A stretch of 64,000 nt of DNA from Hoeflea algicola (GTDB lineage: Bacteria; Pseudomonadota; Alphaproteobacteria; Rhizobiales; Rhizobiaceae): contig NZ_JAOVZR010000001.1 of assembly GCF_026619415.1 (NCBI RefSeq), positions 1,240,001 through 1,304,000 on the forward strand, given 5' to 3'. The notes under the pieces were generated by a model. The model worked only from the letters and a program-made list of their open reading frames with translations, was not told the DNA's origin and searched no databases. Position 1 is the first letter of the stretch. Every line of letters begins with the position of its first letter. Of the stretch, positions 16,606-26,800 are shown piece by piece. The position numbers were made by a program, and so were the translations under genes.

Positions 16606-17295
16606 ATGACCACCCCCCTTGTTGTTTTCGACCTTGACGGAACGCTGATCGACACCGCTCCTGATCTGATGGCGAGCCTCAATCACGTGCTCGATCAGAC
16701 CGGGCATCCGCACGTGGCCTTTGAGGACATGACCTGGCTGGTTGGTCAGGGCGCCAAGGTGATGATCGAGAGGGCCTGGGCGATCCACGACCATCCGGCC
16801 TCGCCTGAACAGCTGGAAACCGCATTCGATATTTTTCTCGCCCGTTACGCCGCAGAAATGCCGGGCAGGTCCCGCCCCTATCCGGGCCTGATCGCAGCAC
16901 TCGACCGATTGAGCGACGCCGGCATGCAATTGGCCGTATGCACCAACAAGACCGAGGCGCTGGCCCGAAAGCTGCTTGATGCCATGGAGTTGAGCGACCG
17001 GTTCGCGGCCATCACCGGCGGCGATACGTTTAACGTGCGCAAACCGCACGGCGATCATATCCTTTGCACCATCGACAAGGCCGGCTGTCGCGCCGCCAAT
17101 TCGGTGATGATCGGCGACAGCATCAACGACATCCTCGCCGCCCAGAATGCCGGCGTGCCGGTGATCGCGGTGCCGTTCGGCTATTCAGACAAGCCGGTGG
17201 CGAGCTTCAACCCGGATATCGTGATCGAGCATTTCGATGAACTTGGAGAGCAACTTGTGCGCGGCCTGATCGCTGCCAGAGAGCACGCAAGCTGA
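16606..17295 (+). CDS. gph: Phosphoglycolate phosphatase (HAD superfamily)
   Basis: A 229-residue HAD-superfamily phosphatase of the Gph type, which removes 2-phosphoglycolate. Motif I is VVFDLDGTLIDTAPDL at the N-terminus, with a helical cap (about 18-85) between motif I and motif II. Motif II is LAVCTNKTE, motif III includes the Lys of RKPHGDH, and motif IV is MIGDSINDI. The ATG at 16606 (MTTPLVVFDLDG) is the natural start. The gene pair rpiA/gph is divergent here. Related HAD phosphatases can look alike, so the exact substrate is assigned by overall resemblance and context. Confidence 0.85.
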   Translation: MTTPLVVFDLDGTLIDTAPDLMASLNHVLDQTGHPHVAFEDMTWLVGQGAKVMIERAWAIHDHPASPEQLETAFDIFLARYAAEMPGRSRPYPGLIAALDRLSDAGMQLAVCTNKTEALARKLLDAMELSDRFAAITGGDTFNVRKPHGDHILCTIDKAGCRAANSVMIGDSINDILAAQNAGVPVIAVPFGYSDKPVASFNPDIVIEHFDELGEQLVRGLIAAREHAS

Positions 17296-17300
17296 GATTT

Positions 17301-17346
17301 CGACCGCCACAGCCCCGCGGTCGCGGAATTGATCAGGCCTGCCTGA
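17301..17346. terminator. Two small hairpins between convergent gph and the GGDEF-EAL gene
   Basis: CGACCGC/GCGGTCG (17301-17307 with 17317-17323) and TCAGGC/GCCTGA (17333-17346) lie back to back between the convergent stop codons. They lack a T-run, so a weak bidirectional terminator is only a possibility. Confidence 0.3.
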
Positions 17347-17352
17347 GCGGCT

Positions 17353-19629
17353 TTAACCGGCGGCTGCAACAGCACCGGCAGCATCATCGGGCGTGGTCTG
17401 TGCGGCATACATCAATGCCACGGAATCCTGTTGCAGGGCAAAAGTGAGCGCGATGTCGGCGGGTGTCGGCCTGGCGAAGATAAAGCCCTGCACCACGTCA
17501 CACCCGAGCTTGCGGAGCAATTCCACCTCTTCGGGTTTCTCGGCCCCTTCGGCGACCGTAATCATCCCCAGCCCCTGGCCGAGCCCGATGATCCCGCGCA
17601 GCAATTCCGCCTTGCGCACCGATTCGGTGGAGCCATCAATAAAGACACGGTCAATCTTCAACTTGTCGAACGGAAGCTGAGTGAGATAGCCCAGCGACGA
17701 GAACCCGGTGCCGAAATCATCAAGAGCCAGAACAACGCCCAGTGCCTTGAGCGCCTTGAGCACCGAGCGGACCCGGTTTTCCTCGAGGTTGATCAGAAGC
17801 GATTCGGTGAGTTCCAGACACAGCAGATCCGGCGGAAATCCGGTTTCCTCCAGAACGCTTTTGACATCGGCCACAAGATCCGTGTTCCAGATCTGCGCCG
17901 CGGAGATATTGACCGCGATTTCGCGGGGCGGCGCACCCGCATCAAGCCATTGTTTTGCCTGCATGACGGCCTGGCGCAGGACCCAGTAGCCCAGATCGCA
18001 GATCAGATGGGAGCTCTCGGCGATCGGAATGAAGACGGTGGGCGGAATATTGCCACGCTCGGGGTGGGCCCACCGAAGCAACGCTTCGAAACCGGTCACA
18101 CGCCCGCTAACGAGATCAATCAGCGGCTGGTAGTGCACTGAAAGACCGGAATCGCCGCCCAAGGCGTTGCGCAGGTCGGTCGCAATCGCGACCTTTTGCT
18201 GGACAGCTTCGTCCATGCCCGCTTCGAACACCACATAGCGGCCGCGACCTTCTTCCTTGGCGCGGTACAGCGCCAGATCGGCATTGCGCAAGAGATCCGT
18301 TGCACTCGCCCCATGCTCGACAATACGGGCGATCCCGATACTGGTGCCGACGGCAACCTCGACCCGTTCAAGAAATGTCGTGCCTGACAGATCGCCCAGA
18401 ATATCGGTAGCGATTGTTTCGCAGTTCAAGCGCTCGGACAGGCCCTCAAGAACAATTGCGAATTCATCGCCGCCAAGCCGGGCGACGAAATGTTCGGCGC
18501 CAAGTGTCCGTGCCAGCAGATGCGCAACCCGGACCAACAGGGCATCGCCGATGGCATGGCCCAGAGTATCATTGACGTCCTTGAAACGATCAAGATCAAG
18601 CAGCAGCAGCGCACCGGTCGATCCCGTGCGCTGGCAACGGCCGATCACTTCGCCGATATGGCGATGAAACAGCGACCGGTTTGCCAGCCCTGTCAACGGG
18701 TCATGATAGGCGAGCTTTTCAAGCTGTTTCTCGGCTTCCTTGCGATCTGTGATGTCCTGAATGGTTCCGTAGATACCGGTGGGTTTGCCGTCCGCATCGG
18801 TTCTGGCCTTGGTGGTGATGGCGAAATAGCCGGTCGTTCCGTCCCCACGCCGGACCTTGAGATCGACAACGCTGATCTTGCCGCTACGGAATGACTCTCT
18901 CTGCACATCGAGCAACCGTTGCGCACCGCCATCGACGTAAAGCGACATGACCCGCTCATAGGTGATGGCGAAATTCTGATCATAGCCCAGCAGCGCATAG
19001 ATTTCGTCGGCCCACCAGACCTTGCCGGTGCCAAAATCATAGCTCCAGTCGCCGATCCTGCCGATGGTCTGCGCTTCAGCCAATCGTTCTGTCCGGTGCA
19101 GGATTTCCTTGCTGGAATCCTCGAGTTTCCTGACCGCGCCGTGCAACGACCGGAGCGGCAAGGCCCGGGCAAAATAGGCGGCGAACCCCATCAGCAGGCT
19201 GACGATGGCGATAATCGTGGTCTGAACCGCCAGCGCAAACAGTGGAATACTCACCTCCACCCGGCCGATTGGCCTGCCGGCAACAATCAGGTCAGAACTT
19301 TGCGACAGGCGCAAACGGCCTGGATAGCGGCCAACGGTGAGAACCTCATCCCCGTCCAGATCGAACACGGTTTCCATGGTAACGTCGGACTGGGCGCCAT
19401 CGAGCTCCACGATCTCGGCCATCCGGACTCTTTGATACTGCCACATGGCTTCGTGGGTATAAATGTATTTGGAGAGCCTGCCTGCCTGCAATTGTGCAAC
19501 AAATGCAGCCTTGTTGGCCAGATGGGTATGGGAAACCGCCATATAAGCAACTGGCGGAACCACGGCCACGAATACGCCGACGACAACCGCCCTTTTCAAG
19601 GCCGACGATAGCTTGACTGGGCCGATCAA
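17353..19629 (-). CDS. Membrane PAS-GGDEF-EAL cyclic-di-GMP protein
   Basis: A 758-residue protein. TM1 spans about residues 13-31 and TM2 about 128-152, flanking a periplasmic segment of about 95 residues. Then come a PAS/PAC region (about 185-300, with KVWWADEIYALLGY and YGTIQDITDRKEAEKQLEKL), a GGDEF domain (RLGGDEFAIVLEGL near 386, intact) and an EAL domain (FEALLRWAHPE near 513, then LDDFGTGFSSL and KIDRVFI). Both catalytic motifs look active, so it may make or break cyclic-di-GMP. The start codon is TTG at 19629, whose TTGA overlaps the stop of the upstream substrate-binding protein. This implies translational coupling and a functional partnership across the membrane. Confidence 0.9.
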   Translation of the reverse strand: MIGPVKLSSALKRAVVVGVFVAVVPPVAYMAVSHTHLANKAAFVAQLQAGRLSKYIYTHEAMWQYQRVRMAEIVELDGAQSDVTMETVFDLDGDEVLTVGRYPGRLRLSQSSDLIVAGRPIGRVEVSIPLFALAVQTTIIAIVSLLMGFAAYFARALPLRSLHGAVRKLEDSSKEILHRTERLAEAQTIGRIGDWSYDFGTGKVWWADEIYALLGYDQNFAITYERVMSLYVDGGAQRLLDVQRESFRSGKISVVDLKVRRGDGTTGYFAITTKARTDADGKPTGIYGTIQDITDRKEAEKQLEKLAYHDPLTGLANRSLFHRHIGEVIGRCQRTGSTGALLLLDLDRFKDVNDTLGHAIGDALLVRVAHLLARTLGAEHFVARLGGDEFAIVLEGLSERLNCETIATDILGDLSGTTFLERVEVAVGTSIGIARIVEHGASATDLLRNADLALYRAKEEGRGRYVVFEAGMDEAVQQKVAIATDLRNALGGDSGLSVHYQPLIDLVSGRVTGFEALLRWAHPERGNIPPTVFIPIAESSHLICDLGYWVLRQAVMQAKQWLDAGAPPREIAVNISAAQIWNTDLVADVKSVLEETGFPPDLLCLELTESLLINLEENRVRSVLKALKALGVVLALDDFGTGFSSLGYLTQLPFDKLKIDRVFIDGSTESVRKAELLRGIIGLGQGLGMITVAEGAEKPEEVELLRKLGCDVVQGFIFARPTPADIALTFALQQDSVALMYAAQTTPDDAAGAVAAAG

Positions 19630-20456
19630 TTGATGACCGGGAGACAGGCAGCCGCGCTCAGAATGCGCTTGCCGTCATCCGACTGAAGGAATGCGGTAAA
19701 GCGTTGTGCAAGTGGGGTGGGTGTGCCTGGTACCATCAGGTAGAAGGACTTGGCGAAGGGATAGCGCCCGTTCTCCAGGTTTTCCAGCGTCGGTTCATAT
19801 CCGTTTATGGTCATGAATTGCAGCTGCCGGTGTTCGGTCACGACCTGCGCCAGGCTTGTACCGACCAGCGATCCATCGAGGCTGGACGCCAGTTCGAGAT
19901 TGTCCTGATCGGTGGCGGCAACCGGAACGTCGATCCGCGAACGCACCGTGTCGATCGCCTCACCCATGCCGGCAAACATGCCGCCCAGCAATGCTGTATC
20001 GCTCTCGCGGTTCGGGCGCAGGATCACCCGCACCGGCGTGCCGTCAGGCCATGTTGATGTGGTCGATGCGTAAAACGCGGCCAGGTCGCTGGCGGCGATA
20101 TCGCCGGGCTTCGGATTGGAACTGACGAGACCATAGGGCGTTTGCGCGAAGACCGATTGGATCAGTCCCGTTTCAACTTCCGCCGGCTTGAGCGGCCGCG
20201 CCGAAATCGCAACATCAAGCGCGCCGTCAATGGTCGCGGCGATCGAGCCTGAACTGCCAAGCCCGGCGATGACCTCGACCGTGACATCATCCGCACCGGC
20301 TTCAAATGCAGCCCCCAGGAGCTTCATCAATTCAGCCGCTGCACCGGTTCCGCCCATACGCAGGTTGTCGGCATGCGCGGCCGTCAGACTGGAGGACAAG
20401 GATACACAGACCGTCAAAATTGAAATGGAAACCCATTTGCCGCTTGGATGAAACAT
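19626..20456 (-). CDS. PstS-like periplasmic substrate-binding protein
   Basis: A 276-residue secreted protein with a signal peptide (WVSISILTVCVSLSSSLTAAHA) and the fold pattern of PstS-like phosphate-binding proteins: LRMGGTGAAAELMKLLGAAF, GLGSSGSIAATIDGALDVAISARPLKP, and GRYPFAKSFYLMVPG. The ligand is probably an anion such as phosphate, but this is inferred. No ABC transporter permease or ATPase is nearby. Instead the gene runs directly into the membrane GGDEF-EAL gene with a TTGA overlap, so it probably works as a sensor subunit. The ATG at 20456 has GAGGAA upstream. AT-rich DNA precedes it, suggesting the promoter. Confidence 0.82.
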   Translation of the reverse strand: MFHPSGKWVSISILTVCVSLSSSLTAAHADNLRMGGTGAAAELMKLLGAAFEAGADDVTVEVIAGLGSSGSIAATIDGALDVAISARPLKPAEVETGLIQSVFAQTPYGLVSSNPKPGDIAASDLAAFYASTTSTWPDGTPVRVILRPNRESDTALLGGMFAGMGEAIDTVRSRIDVPVAATDQDNLELASSLDGSLVGTSLAQVVTEHRQLQFMTINGYEPTLENLENGRYPFAKSFYLMVPGTPTPLAQRFTAFLQSDDGKRILSAAACLPVIN

Positions 20457-20839
20457 GGGTTCCTCGGAAAAAGAAAAAGTATTTCTAAAAATAGAACCAA
20501 TCAAATTAAGATGCAATAAATCGAGTTCTATTTCTTTTCACTGGTCCTAATCTGTAGCTCGCCTAACGCGGATACTGAATATCCCGTTCCACGCATCAGC
20601 ATTTCGACAACATAGGAGTGGAGATATTTCAACGACGTGAAACAGGCCAGCAACCCGCCCTGCCCCTGGCTTGCCGGATTTATGCAGCAACCAGGCACCC
20701 GCACGTTCCGCCGGAGGTGTTTGCCGACCCGGCATTTGTGGTCAATCGCAACACCGGGCAATCTGTCGCTTGACGCCGCCCCGGCCCACCGCTTATACCG
20801 CCGCTCAGCCGTTCGCTTCGCTATTTGCGGAACAGCGAC
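20457..20839. other. AT-rich promoter region and gap before tRNA-Val
   Basis: The first 90 bp (20457-20545) are clearly AT-rich compared with the surroundings and likely hold the promoter for the substrate-binding/GGDEF-EAL operon on the minus strand. The rest, up to the tRNA, shows no credible gene. Confidence 0.45.
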
Positions 20840-20914
20840 GGGCGCGTAGCTCAGCGGGAGAGCACTGCCTTCACACGGCAGGGGTCACAGGTTCAATCCC
20901 TGTCGCGCCCACCA
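20840..20914 (+). tRNA. tRNA-Val (CAC)
   Basis: A 75-nt tRNA. The acceptor stem GGGCGCG pairs with CGCGCCC, the D arm is GCTCAGCGGGAGAGC, the anticodon stem is CTGCC/GGCAG with loop TTCACAC (anticodon CAC, valine, reading GUG), and the T arm contains GGTTCAATCCC. A discriminator A and an encoded CCA end it at 20914. No integrase or duplicated 3' end is visible nearby. Confidence 0.96.
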
Positions 20915-21081
20915 TTTTATCTGCATCAATTGGAAAACCGTTCCGCCAGCGCCCGCGCGAACCTGCCTTCAGCTCAGCTGAAATACTCGCCGGTTCACTC
21001 AGGCGTGATCCAACGTTAATTGTCCGTGCCTTGCCGCATTGATACCGATTGCGATCTTCCCCTCCTCACAGAAAGAACGCA

Positions 21082-21588
21082 ATGTCCTCCCTTGTAACCC
21101 CCATCAGAAAACAGACTTTCCTTGCCGTGGCGCTTGCCGGCCTGATCGGAGAAGTTTGCTTCGAAATATACGCATGGCTTATATCGCCGGCCTTGTTCGA
21201 CGTGGTCTTGCAGCCATCTAATCTGGTTATCGCAATCACCGCGAAACTGACCGGAATCGAGATCACCAAGGCTTTGGCCTTCCCGATACATTTCCTGATC
21301 GGTTCACTGGGGTTTGGTCTATTTGTCTACGCAACGCGACTGATCATGCCTGCACGGGTCTGGCTCACCGGCTTTGTCTCAGGTCTGGTTCTCTGGTTTG
21401 TTGCCCAGGGCATGCTTGCCCCTTTTATCGGGCGCAGCTTCATGATGGACTTCGGCACATACACGCAGTCATCATTCGTCGGCCATGTTGGCATGACCGT
21501 TCTCATGGCCCATCTGCTGGATGCATTTCTTTCCTATTTTGAAGAGAAGCCCGCCAATGGGCTCGGTGAGCCACTCATCCAGAGCTAA
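21082..21588 (+). CDS. Hypothetical four-helix membrane protein
   Basis: A 168-residue inner-membrane protein with about four hydrophobic segments (near residues 11-30, 55-80, 87-110 and 130-150). I do not recognise a family. It contains GEVCFEIYAWLISP after the first helix and GFVSGLVLWFVAQGMLAPF in the third. The ATG at 21082 follows GAAAGAA, a modest ribosome binding site. It lies downstream of tRNA-Val on the same strand and upstream of a convergent TetR gene. No transporter or enzymatic motif is visible. Confidence 0.6.
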   Translation: MSSLVTPIRKQTFLAVALAGLIGEVCFEIYAWLISPALFDVVLQPSNLVIAITAKLTGIEITKALAFPIHFLIGSLGFGLFVYATRLIMPARVWLTGFVSGLVLWFVAQGMLAPFIGRSFMMDFGTYTQSSFVGHVGMTVLMAHLLDAFLSYFEEKPANGLGEPLIQS

Positions 21589-21891
21589 AGCCTAACATGC
21601 GCAAATGAACCCATTTGAACGTCAATGTGCAGGCATCAGACCAAAATGTTGCAGTGCCAAGCGCGCTTTCAACTGGATGCCCGGCATTTTGGATCGCTGT
21701 GCGGAAGGTCTCTTGCAGGCGCGGCAATCAGCGGGAGAGAACGGCCTGCCTGGGGCAGCCTTTGCAGACCAACCCGCGCCGTGCCCAGCATTTTCGTTCC
21801 CCCCTCGCCATCCGCGGAGACGGGCAGATCCGGTCCGGGTCTTCCTGCCGCCGTTGCGGCTGCCCAACGCACGGAGTTTTATGGCTTCGAT
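21589..21891. other. Gap between membrane protein and TetR gene
   Basis: No gene or clear hairpin is seen in these 303 bp. Short frames on both strands have random composition. Confidence 0.4.
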
Positions 21892-22542
21892 CTATTCCGC
21901 CGTGCCGATGCCGCCGAGAAACACGCGGATGGCGAGATCAAGTCGGCGCTTATACGCATCCTGACGCTGGCAGGCCGGCTGAGAGATAACGAGGTGTTCG
22001 AGCACGCTCTCATGCGCCATGTCGGCCAGAAGACGTGCTGCGGCTTCCGTGTCGCTGATACGGATTTCGCCACGGGCTACCGAGCGGTCGAGTTCCGCGC
22101 GAATCATGGCGTAGAGCGCATACGGCCCTTCCCGCAGGAATTCATGCACTAGATCAGGTTGTCTTTCGGCCTCTGTGATGACAGCCCGCAATATCGCCAG
22201 CGGCAGCGCATCGGAAATTTTCTCGCCCGCCGGCGTCAACAACAGGTGCAAGCGTTGGGCGAGCGGTTTTTCCAGATCAGAACGGGTCAGGGGGCGCGTG
22301 AACATGTTGTGCATGCGCCGGATGATCGACGCGAACAGCGCCGCACGGCTTTCAAACACCTCGTAAAGCGTGCGTTTGGACATGCCGGCCTCCTGCGCAA
22401 TCGCCGCCATCGACGCCCCGGCAAGCCCCTGGGCCAGGATGAGCCGTTCCGCAGCGTCGATGATGATCGCCTCGCGTTCCGACGAATCGAACTGGCGCGG
22501 CCTGCCCGGACCACGCTGGAAATTGCGGCACTTTGGCAACAA
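21892..22542 (-). CDS. TetR/AcrR-family repressor
   Basis: A 216-residue TetR-family regulator. The N-terminal helix-turn-helix (about residues 20-65) reads REAIIIDAAERLILAQGL, then MAAIAQEAGMSKRTLYEVFESR, the standard TetR pattern. The C-terminal ligand domain has the AcrR/AefR-like layout (EFLREGPYALYAMIRAELDR). It is divergently transcribed from the RND efflux operon with about 150 bp between them, so it probably represses that pump and is released by its substrates. An inverted repeat (22617-22630) between the genes is a candidate site. Confidence 0.88.
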   Translation of the reverse strand: MLPKCRNFQRGPGRPRQFDSSEREAIIIDAAERLILAQGLAGASMAAIAQEAGMSKRTLYEVFESRAALFASIIRRMHNMFTRPLTRSDLEKPLAQRLHLLLTPAGEKISDALPLAILRAVITEAERQPDLVHEFLREGPYALYAMIRAELDRSVARGEIRISDTEAAARLLADMAHESVLEHLVISQPACQRQDAYKRRLDLAIRVFLGGIGTAE

Positions 22543-22616
22543 GTCAGATCTCCCGAATTCTCAGTCACGGTTTTGTGCATTGCAATGCGCTTGCGCGCGG
22601 CAAAAAATCAAATATA

Positions 22617-22630
22617 AAACCGCTTGGTTT
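22617..22630. promoter_or_regulatory. Candidate TetR operator, AAACC-N4-GGTTT
   Basis: A 14-bp dyad (AAACC GCTT GGTTT) lies in the AT-rich part of the gap between the divergent TetR gene and the RND operon, 62 bp before the adaptor start. Position and symmetry suggest a repressor site. Confidence 0.4.
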
Positions 22631-22692
22631 CCATATTATCCGCTGTGTGCGTTTTCGCCAAGCGGGCACTCCAAAATTGACGGAGAAATTCG

Positions 22693-23823
22693 ATGAGGTT
22701 AGCGCCTTACGCCCTCTACCCCTTCCTGATTGCCGCGATGACGGTGACGGTTGCCTCGGCGCAACAGCAGGAACGTCCGCCCACCCCGGTCACCGTAGTC
22801 ACGGTGAAGGCAGAGACCGTCACGGTCACCTCCACGCTTCCCGGCCGCGTCGTCGCATCCGGCGTTGCCGAAGTTCGCCCGCAGGTAAACGGCATCATCA
22901 CGGAGCGGCTATTCGAGGAAGGCTCGGCCGTCAACGAGGGCGATGTGCTCTATCGCATCGATCCGGCCACCTACAAGGCGCAGGTGGTGGCAGCCGAGGC
23001 TGCTGTCAATCAAGCCCAGGTCGGCCTCGATTCGGCCAATCGCGAACTCAAGCGCATGGAGACGCTGCGCAAGAGCAATGTCGCCAGCGAGCAGGCACTG
23101 GATACGGCCGTCACCACCCGGGATACTGCCGATGCCGCCTTGCAGGTCGCCAATGCGCAACTGCTGGCAGCCAATATCGACCTTGATCGAACCACCATCC
23201 GCGCCCAGATCTCGGGCGCTATCGGCCTTTCGCTCACCACTCAGGGCGCACTGGTGATTTCCGGGCAGACCAATCCGCTGGCCGTGATCCGCAAGCTCGA
23301 CCCTGTCTATGTTGATGTCGCCCAGTCAGCCGCCGACCTGGTGCGCTGGAAGCGCAAGGGCCCCAAGGCGGCTGGCGCGAATATCGATACCAAGGTCAAG
23401 CTCACGCTGGCCGACCGCTCGGCTTACGATCACACCGGTGAACTAACCGCTGCCGAACCGCATGTCGACGAGCAAACCGGCGTCGTCACCCTGCGCCTGA
23501 CATTCCCCAACCCCGACGAAATGCTACTGCCCGGCATGTATGTTCAGGTCGAGATGCCCCAGGGCGTCATCGAGGACGCGGTTCTGGTGCCGCAGGAAGG
23601 CGTCTCGCGCGACCGTCGCGGCAACCCCACCGCCATGGTTGTCGGCGCTGACAATGTTGTCGAGCAGCGCACGCTGACCATCGCCAGCGACCGCGGTTCG
23701 GACTGGATCGTCACCGATGGCGTCAAGGAGGGCGACAAGGTGATCGTCGAAGGACTGCAGAAGATCGCGGTCGGCGCCCCCGTAGCCCCCGAAGAACGCG
23801 CCGAACAATTGGCAAACAACTGA
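22693..23823 (+). CDS. RND efflux periplasmic adaptor subunit (AcrA/MexA-type)
   Basis: A 376-residue membrane fusion protein bridging the inner-membrane RND pump and an outer-membrane channel. It has a signal peptide (MRLAPYALYPFLIAAMTVTVASA) without a lipobox Cys, so it is probably not lipidated. The order is a biotinyl-lipoyl half motif (LPGRVVASGVAEVRPQVNG), a helical hairpin (about 95-165), the second lipoyl half (ISGAIGLSLTTQGALV), then beta-barrel and membrane-proximal parts (GMYVQVEMPQGV). It starts an operon with the permease 16 bp downstream. No outer-membrane TolC-like gene follows, so the channel is encoded elsewhere. Confidence 0.92.
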   Translation: MRLAPYALYPFLIAAMTVTVASAQQQERPPTPVTVVTVKAETVTVTSTLPGRVVASGVAEVRPQVNGIITERLFEEGSAVNEGDVLYRIDPATYKAQVVAAEAAVNQAQVGLDSANRELKRMETLRKSNVASEQALDTAVTTRDTADAALQVANAQLLAANIDLDRTTIRAQISGAIGLSLTTQGALVISGQTNPLAVIRKLDPVYVDVAQSAADLVRWKRKGPKAAGANIDTKVKLTLADRSAYDHTGELTAAEPHVDEQTGVVTLRLTFPNPDEMLLPGMYVQVEMPQGVIEDAVLVPQEGVSRDRRGNPTAMVVGADNVVEQRTLTIASDRGSDWIVTDGVKEGDKVIVEGLQKIAVGAPVAPEERAEQLANN

Positions 23824-23839
23824 ACCTGCGGAGACCGTC

Positions 23840-26800
23840 ATGGCACGTTTCTTTATCGACCGGCCGATCTTTGCATGGGTGATTTCGATCATCATCATGG
23901 GCGCCGGCATACTCTCCATCCTGACCTTGCCGATATCGCAGTATCCGCAGATTGCACCGCCGACGGTCTCGATCGCAGCGAGTTATCCCGGCGCATCGGC
24001 CCAGACCATCGCCAATACGGTGACCCAGGTCATCGAACAGCGACTGACCGGTCTTGATGGCCTTCGCTATTTCTCGTCTAGTTCAACCTCTGCCGGCACC
24101 GCCTCCATCACGCTGACGTTCGAGACCGGGGTTGATCCCGACATCGCCCAGGTTCAGGTGCAGAACAAGATTTCCCAGGCTACCTCGTTGCTGCCGGAAA
24201 CGGTGCAGCGGCTGGGGGTGACGGTTCAGAAATCGTCAGCCAGCTTCCTGATGGTCATCGGCCTGATCTCCGATGACGGCAAGCTCGACCAGACTGACCT
24301 TTCCGACTACCTCAACACCAGCCTTGTCGATGAATTCAGCCGTCTCGAAGGTGTCGGCGAAGTGCAGGTATTCGGCGCCAAATATGCCATGCGCATCTGG
24401 CTTGACCCGGTCAAGCTTGCCGCCTATGGCCTCGCTCCCAGCGATGTTGTGGCGGCTGTTTCTACCGAGAACGCCCAGATATCAGCCGGCGCGTTCGGCA
24501 CCTTGCCCTCAGTTGAAGGTCAGCAACTCAACGCCACCATCACGGCGCAATCGCTGCTGACCACGCCCGAAGACTTCGAGGGGATCGTCATCCGCGCCGC
24601 GACCGATGGCGGCCTGGTGCTGCTCAACGACGTGGCCCGGGTCGAAATCGGTGCGGAGAACTATTCCACTATCGCCCGCTACAACGGCAAACCGTCAACC
24701 GGCATGGCGATCCGTCTGGCTGCTGGCGCAAACGCGCTGTCAACGGCGGAACTTGTCAAAGCCAAGATCGAGGAAGCCTCTGCTTTCTTCCCAGAGGGCG
24801 TCAGCTACGTCATTCCCTACGACACCACGCCCTTCGTCGAAATTTCGATCGAGGAAGTGGTCAAGACGCTCATTGAAGCCATCGTGCTCGTCTTCCTCGT
24901 GATGCTGGTGTTCCTGCAGAATTTTCGCGCCACGCTCATTCCAACGCTTGCGGTACCGGTGGTTCTGCTCGGAACCTTCGGCATTCTTGCCGCAGCCGGC
25001 TTCTCCATCAACACGCTGACCATGCTCGCCATGGTGCTCGCCATCGGCCTTCTGGTCGACGACGCCATCGTTGTGGTGGAAAACGTCGAGCGCATCATGG
25101 AGGAAGAAGGGCTCAGTCCGGTTGAGGCCACGCGCAAATCGATGGGGCAGATCACCAACGCCCTGATCGGCATCGCGTTGGTGCTCTCAGCCGTGTTCGT
25201 TCCGATGGCCTTCTTCGGCGGCTCGACCGGGGTTATCTACCAGCAGTTTGCGGTCACCATCGTCTCGGCCATGGGCCTTTCCGTGCTGGTGGCGCTGACG
25301 CTCACGCCCGCACTCTGCGCCACGCTGCTCACCTCCAAGGCTGCCCACCACGCCAAACGCGGTCCGGCCGGCTGGTTCAACCGCACTTTCGACCGCATCA
25401 GCAACGGCTATGGCAGCACCGTCGGCTGGATGGTTCGCCGCCCGCTACGCATCGGCGTCATCTATCTGGCGCTCGTGGGTCTTGTAGCCTGGAGTTTTGT
25501 GCAGACCCCGACCGGCTTCCTGCCCGACGAAGACCAGGGCATTCTTCTGGCGCTGATCCAGGCGCCGACAGGTGCCACCGCCGAACGCACCCAGAAGGTT
25601 CTGGAGCAGGTGGAAAACCACTTCCTGGAAAACGAGAAGGACACAGTCGACAGCATGTTCGGCGTTGTCGGTTTCTCCTTCTCCGGTCAGGGTCAGAACA
25701 TGGGGCTCGCCTTCATTCGTCTGAAGGACTGGTCGGAGCGGCAATCGCCGGGACAGAGTGCCCAGGCGGTCGCCGGTCGCGCCTTCCCCGCCTTCATGGC
25801 CATCAAGGACGCCATGGTATTCCCGATCGTGCCGCCCTCGGTTCCCGAGCTCGGTATCATGAGCGGTTTCGACTTCTATCTCGAAGCCCGGGATGGCCAG
25901 TCGCACGAAGCACTGCTTGCCGCCCGCAACCAGTTGCTCGGTATGGCCGCGCAAAGCCCGCTGATCGCCTCTGCCCGTCCTTCGGGCCTTGAAGATGCTG
26001 CCCAGTATCATCTCGACATCGACTGGCGTGCCGCCGGCGCGATGGGCATCTCCGCCTCCAACGTGGCGCAATTGCTGCAGGTCGCCTGGGCCGGCACCTA
26101 TGTCAATGACTTCATCGACCGCGACCGGATCAAGCGCGTCTACATTCAGGGTGAAGCCGATGCCCGCGCCCTGCCGTCGGATATTTCAAAATGGAAGGTG
26201 CGCAATTCCTCCGGCGGGCTGGTTCCCTTTACCAACTTCGCCGAGGGCAGCTGGACTTTCGGTCCACAAGGCATCAACCGCTACAACGCGGTCAGCGCCA
26301 TGCAGATCCAGGGATCTCCGGCGCCGGGCGTGACCACCGGCGAAGCAATGACCGAAATCGAGCGGCTGTCCGAACAACTGTCCGGCTACGGCGTGTCCTG
26401 GACCGGCCTGTCATTGGAAGAGCGCGAATCGGGCAACCAGGCGCCGCTGCTTTATGCCCTGTCGCTTGCAGCCGTGTTCCTCTGTCTGGCTGCTTTGTAT
26501 GAAAGCTGGTCGATCCCGTTCGCCGTCATGCTGGTCATGCCGGTCGGCGTTCTCGGCGCGCTGTTGTGGACCCTGTTAGGCGGCTATCAGAACGGCGTGT
26601 TCTTCCAGGTGGGGTTGCTCACCGTGGTCGGTCTGACCGGCAAGAACGCCATCCTGATCGTCGAATTCGCCCGGGAACGATATGAAGCCGGAGAACCCTT
26701 GTTCGAGGCGATCCGCGAGGCTGCGAGACAGCGTTTCCGTCCGATCATCATGACCTCGATGGCGTTCTCGCTCGGCGTATTGCCGCTGGTTATCTCCACC

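Noticed and set aside
20840..21081. tRNA-Val 3' end as an integration site
   Set aside because: No integrase gene and no second copy of the tRNA 3' end is seen on either side.
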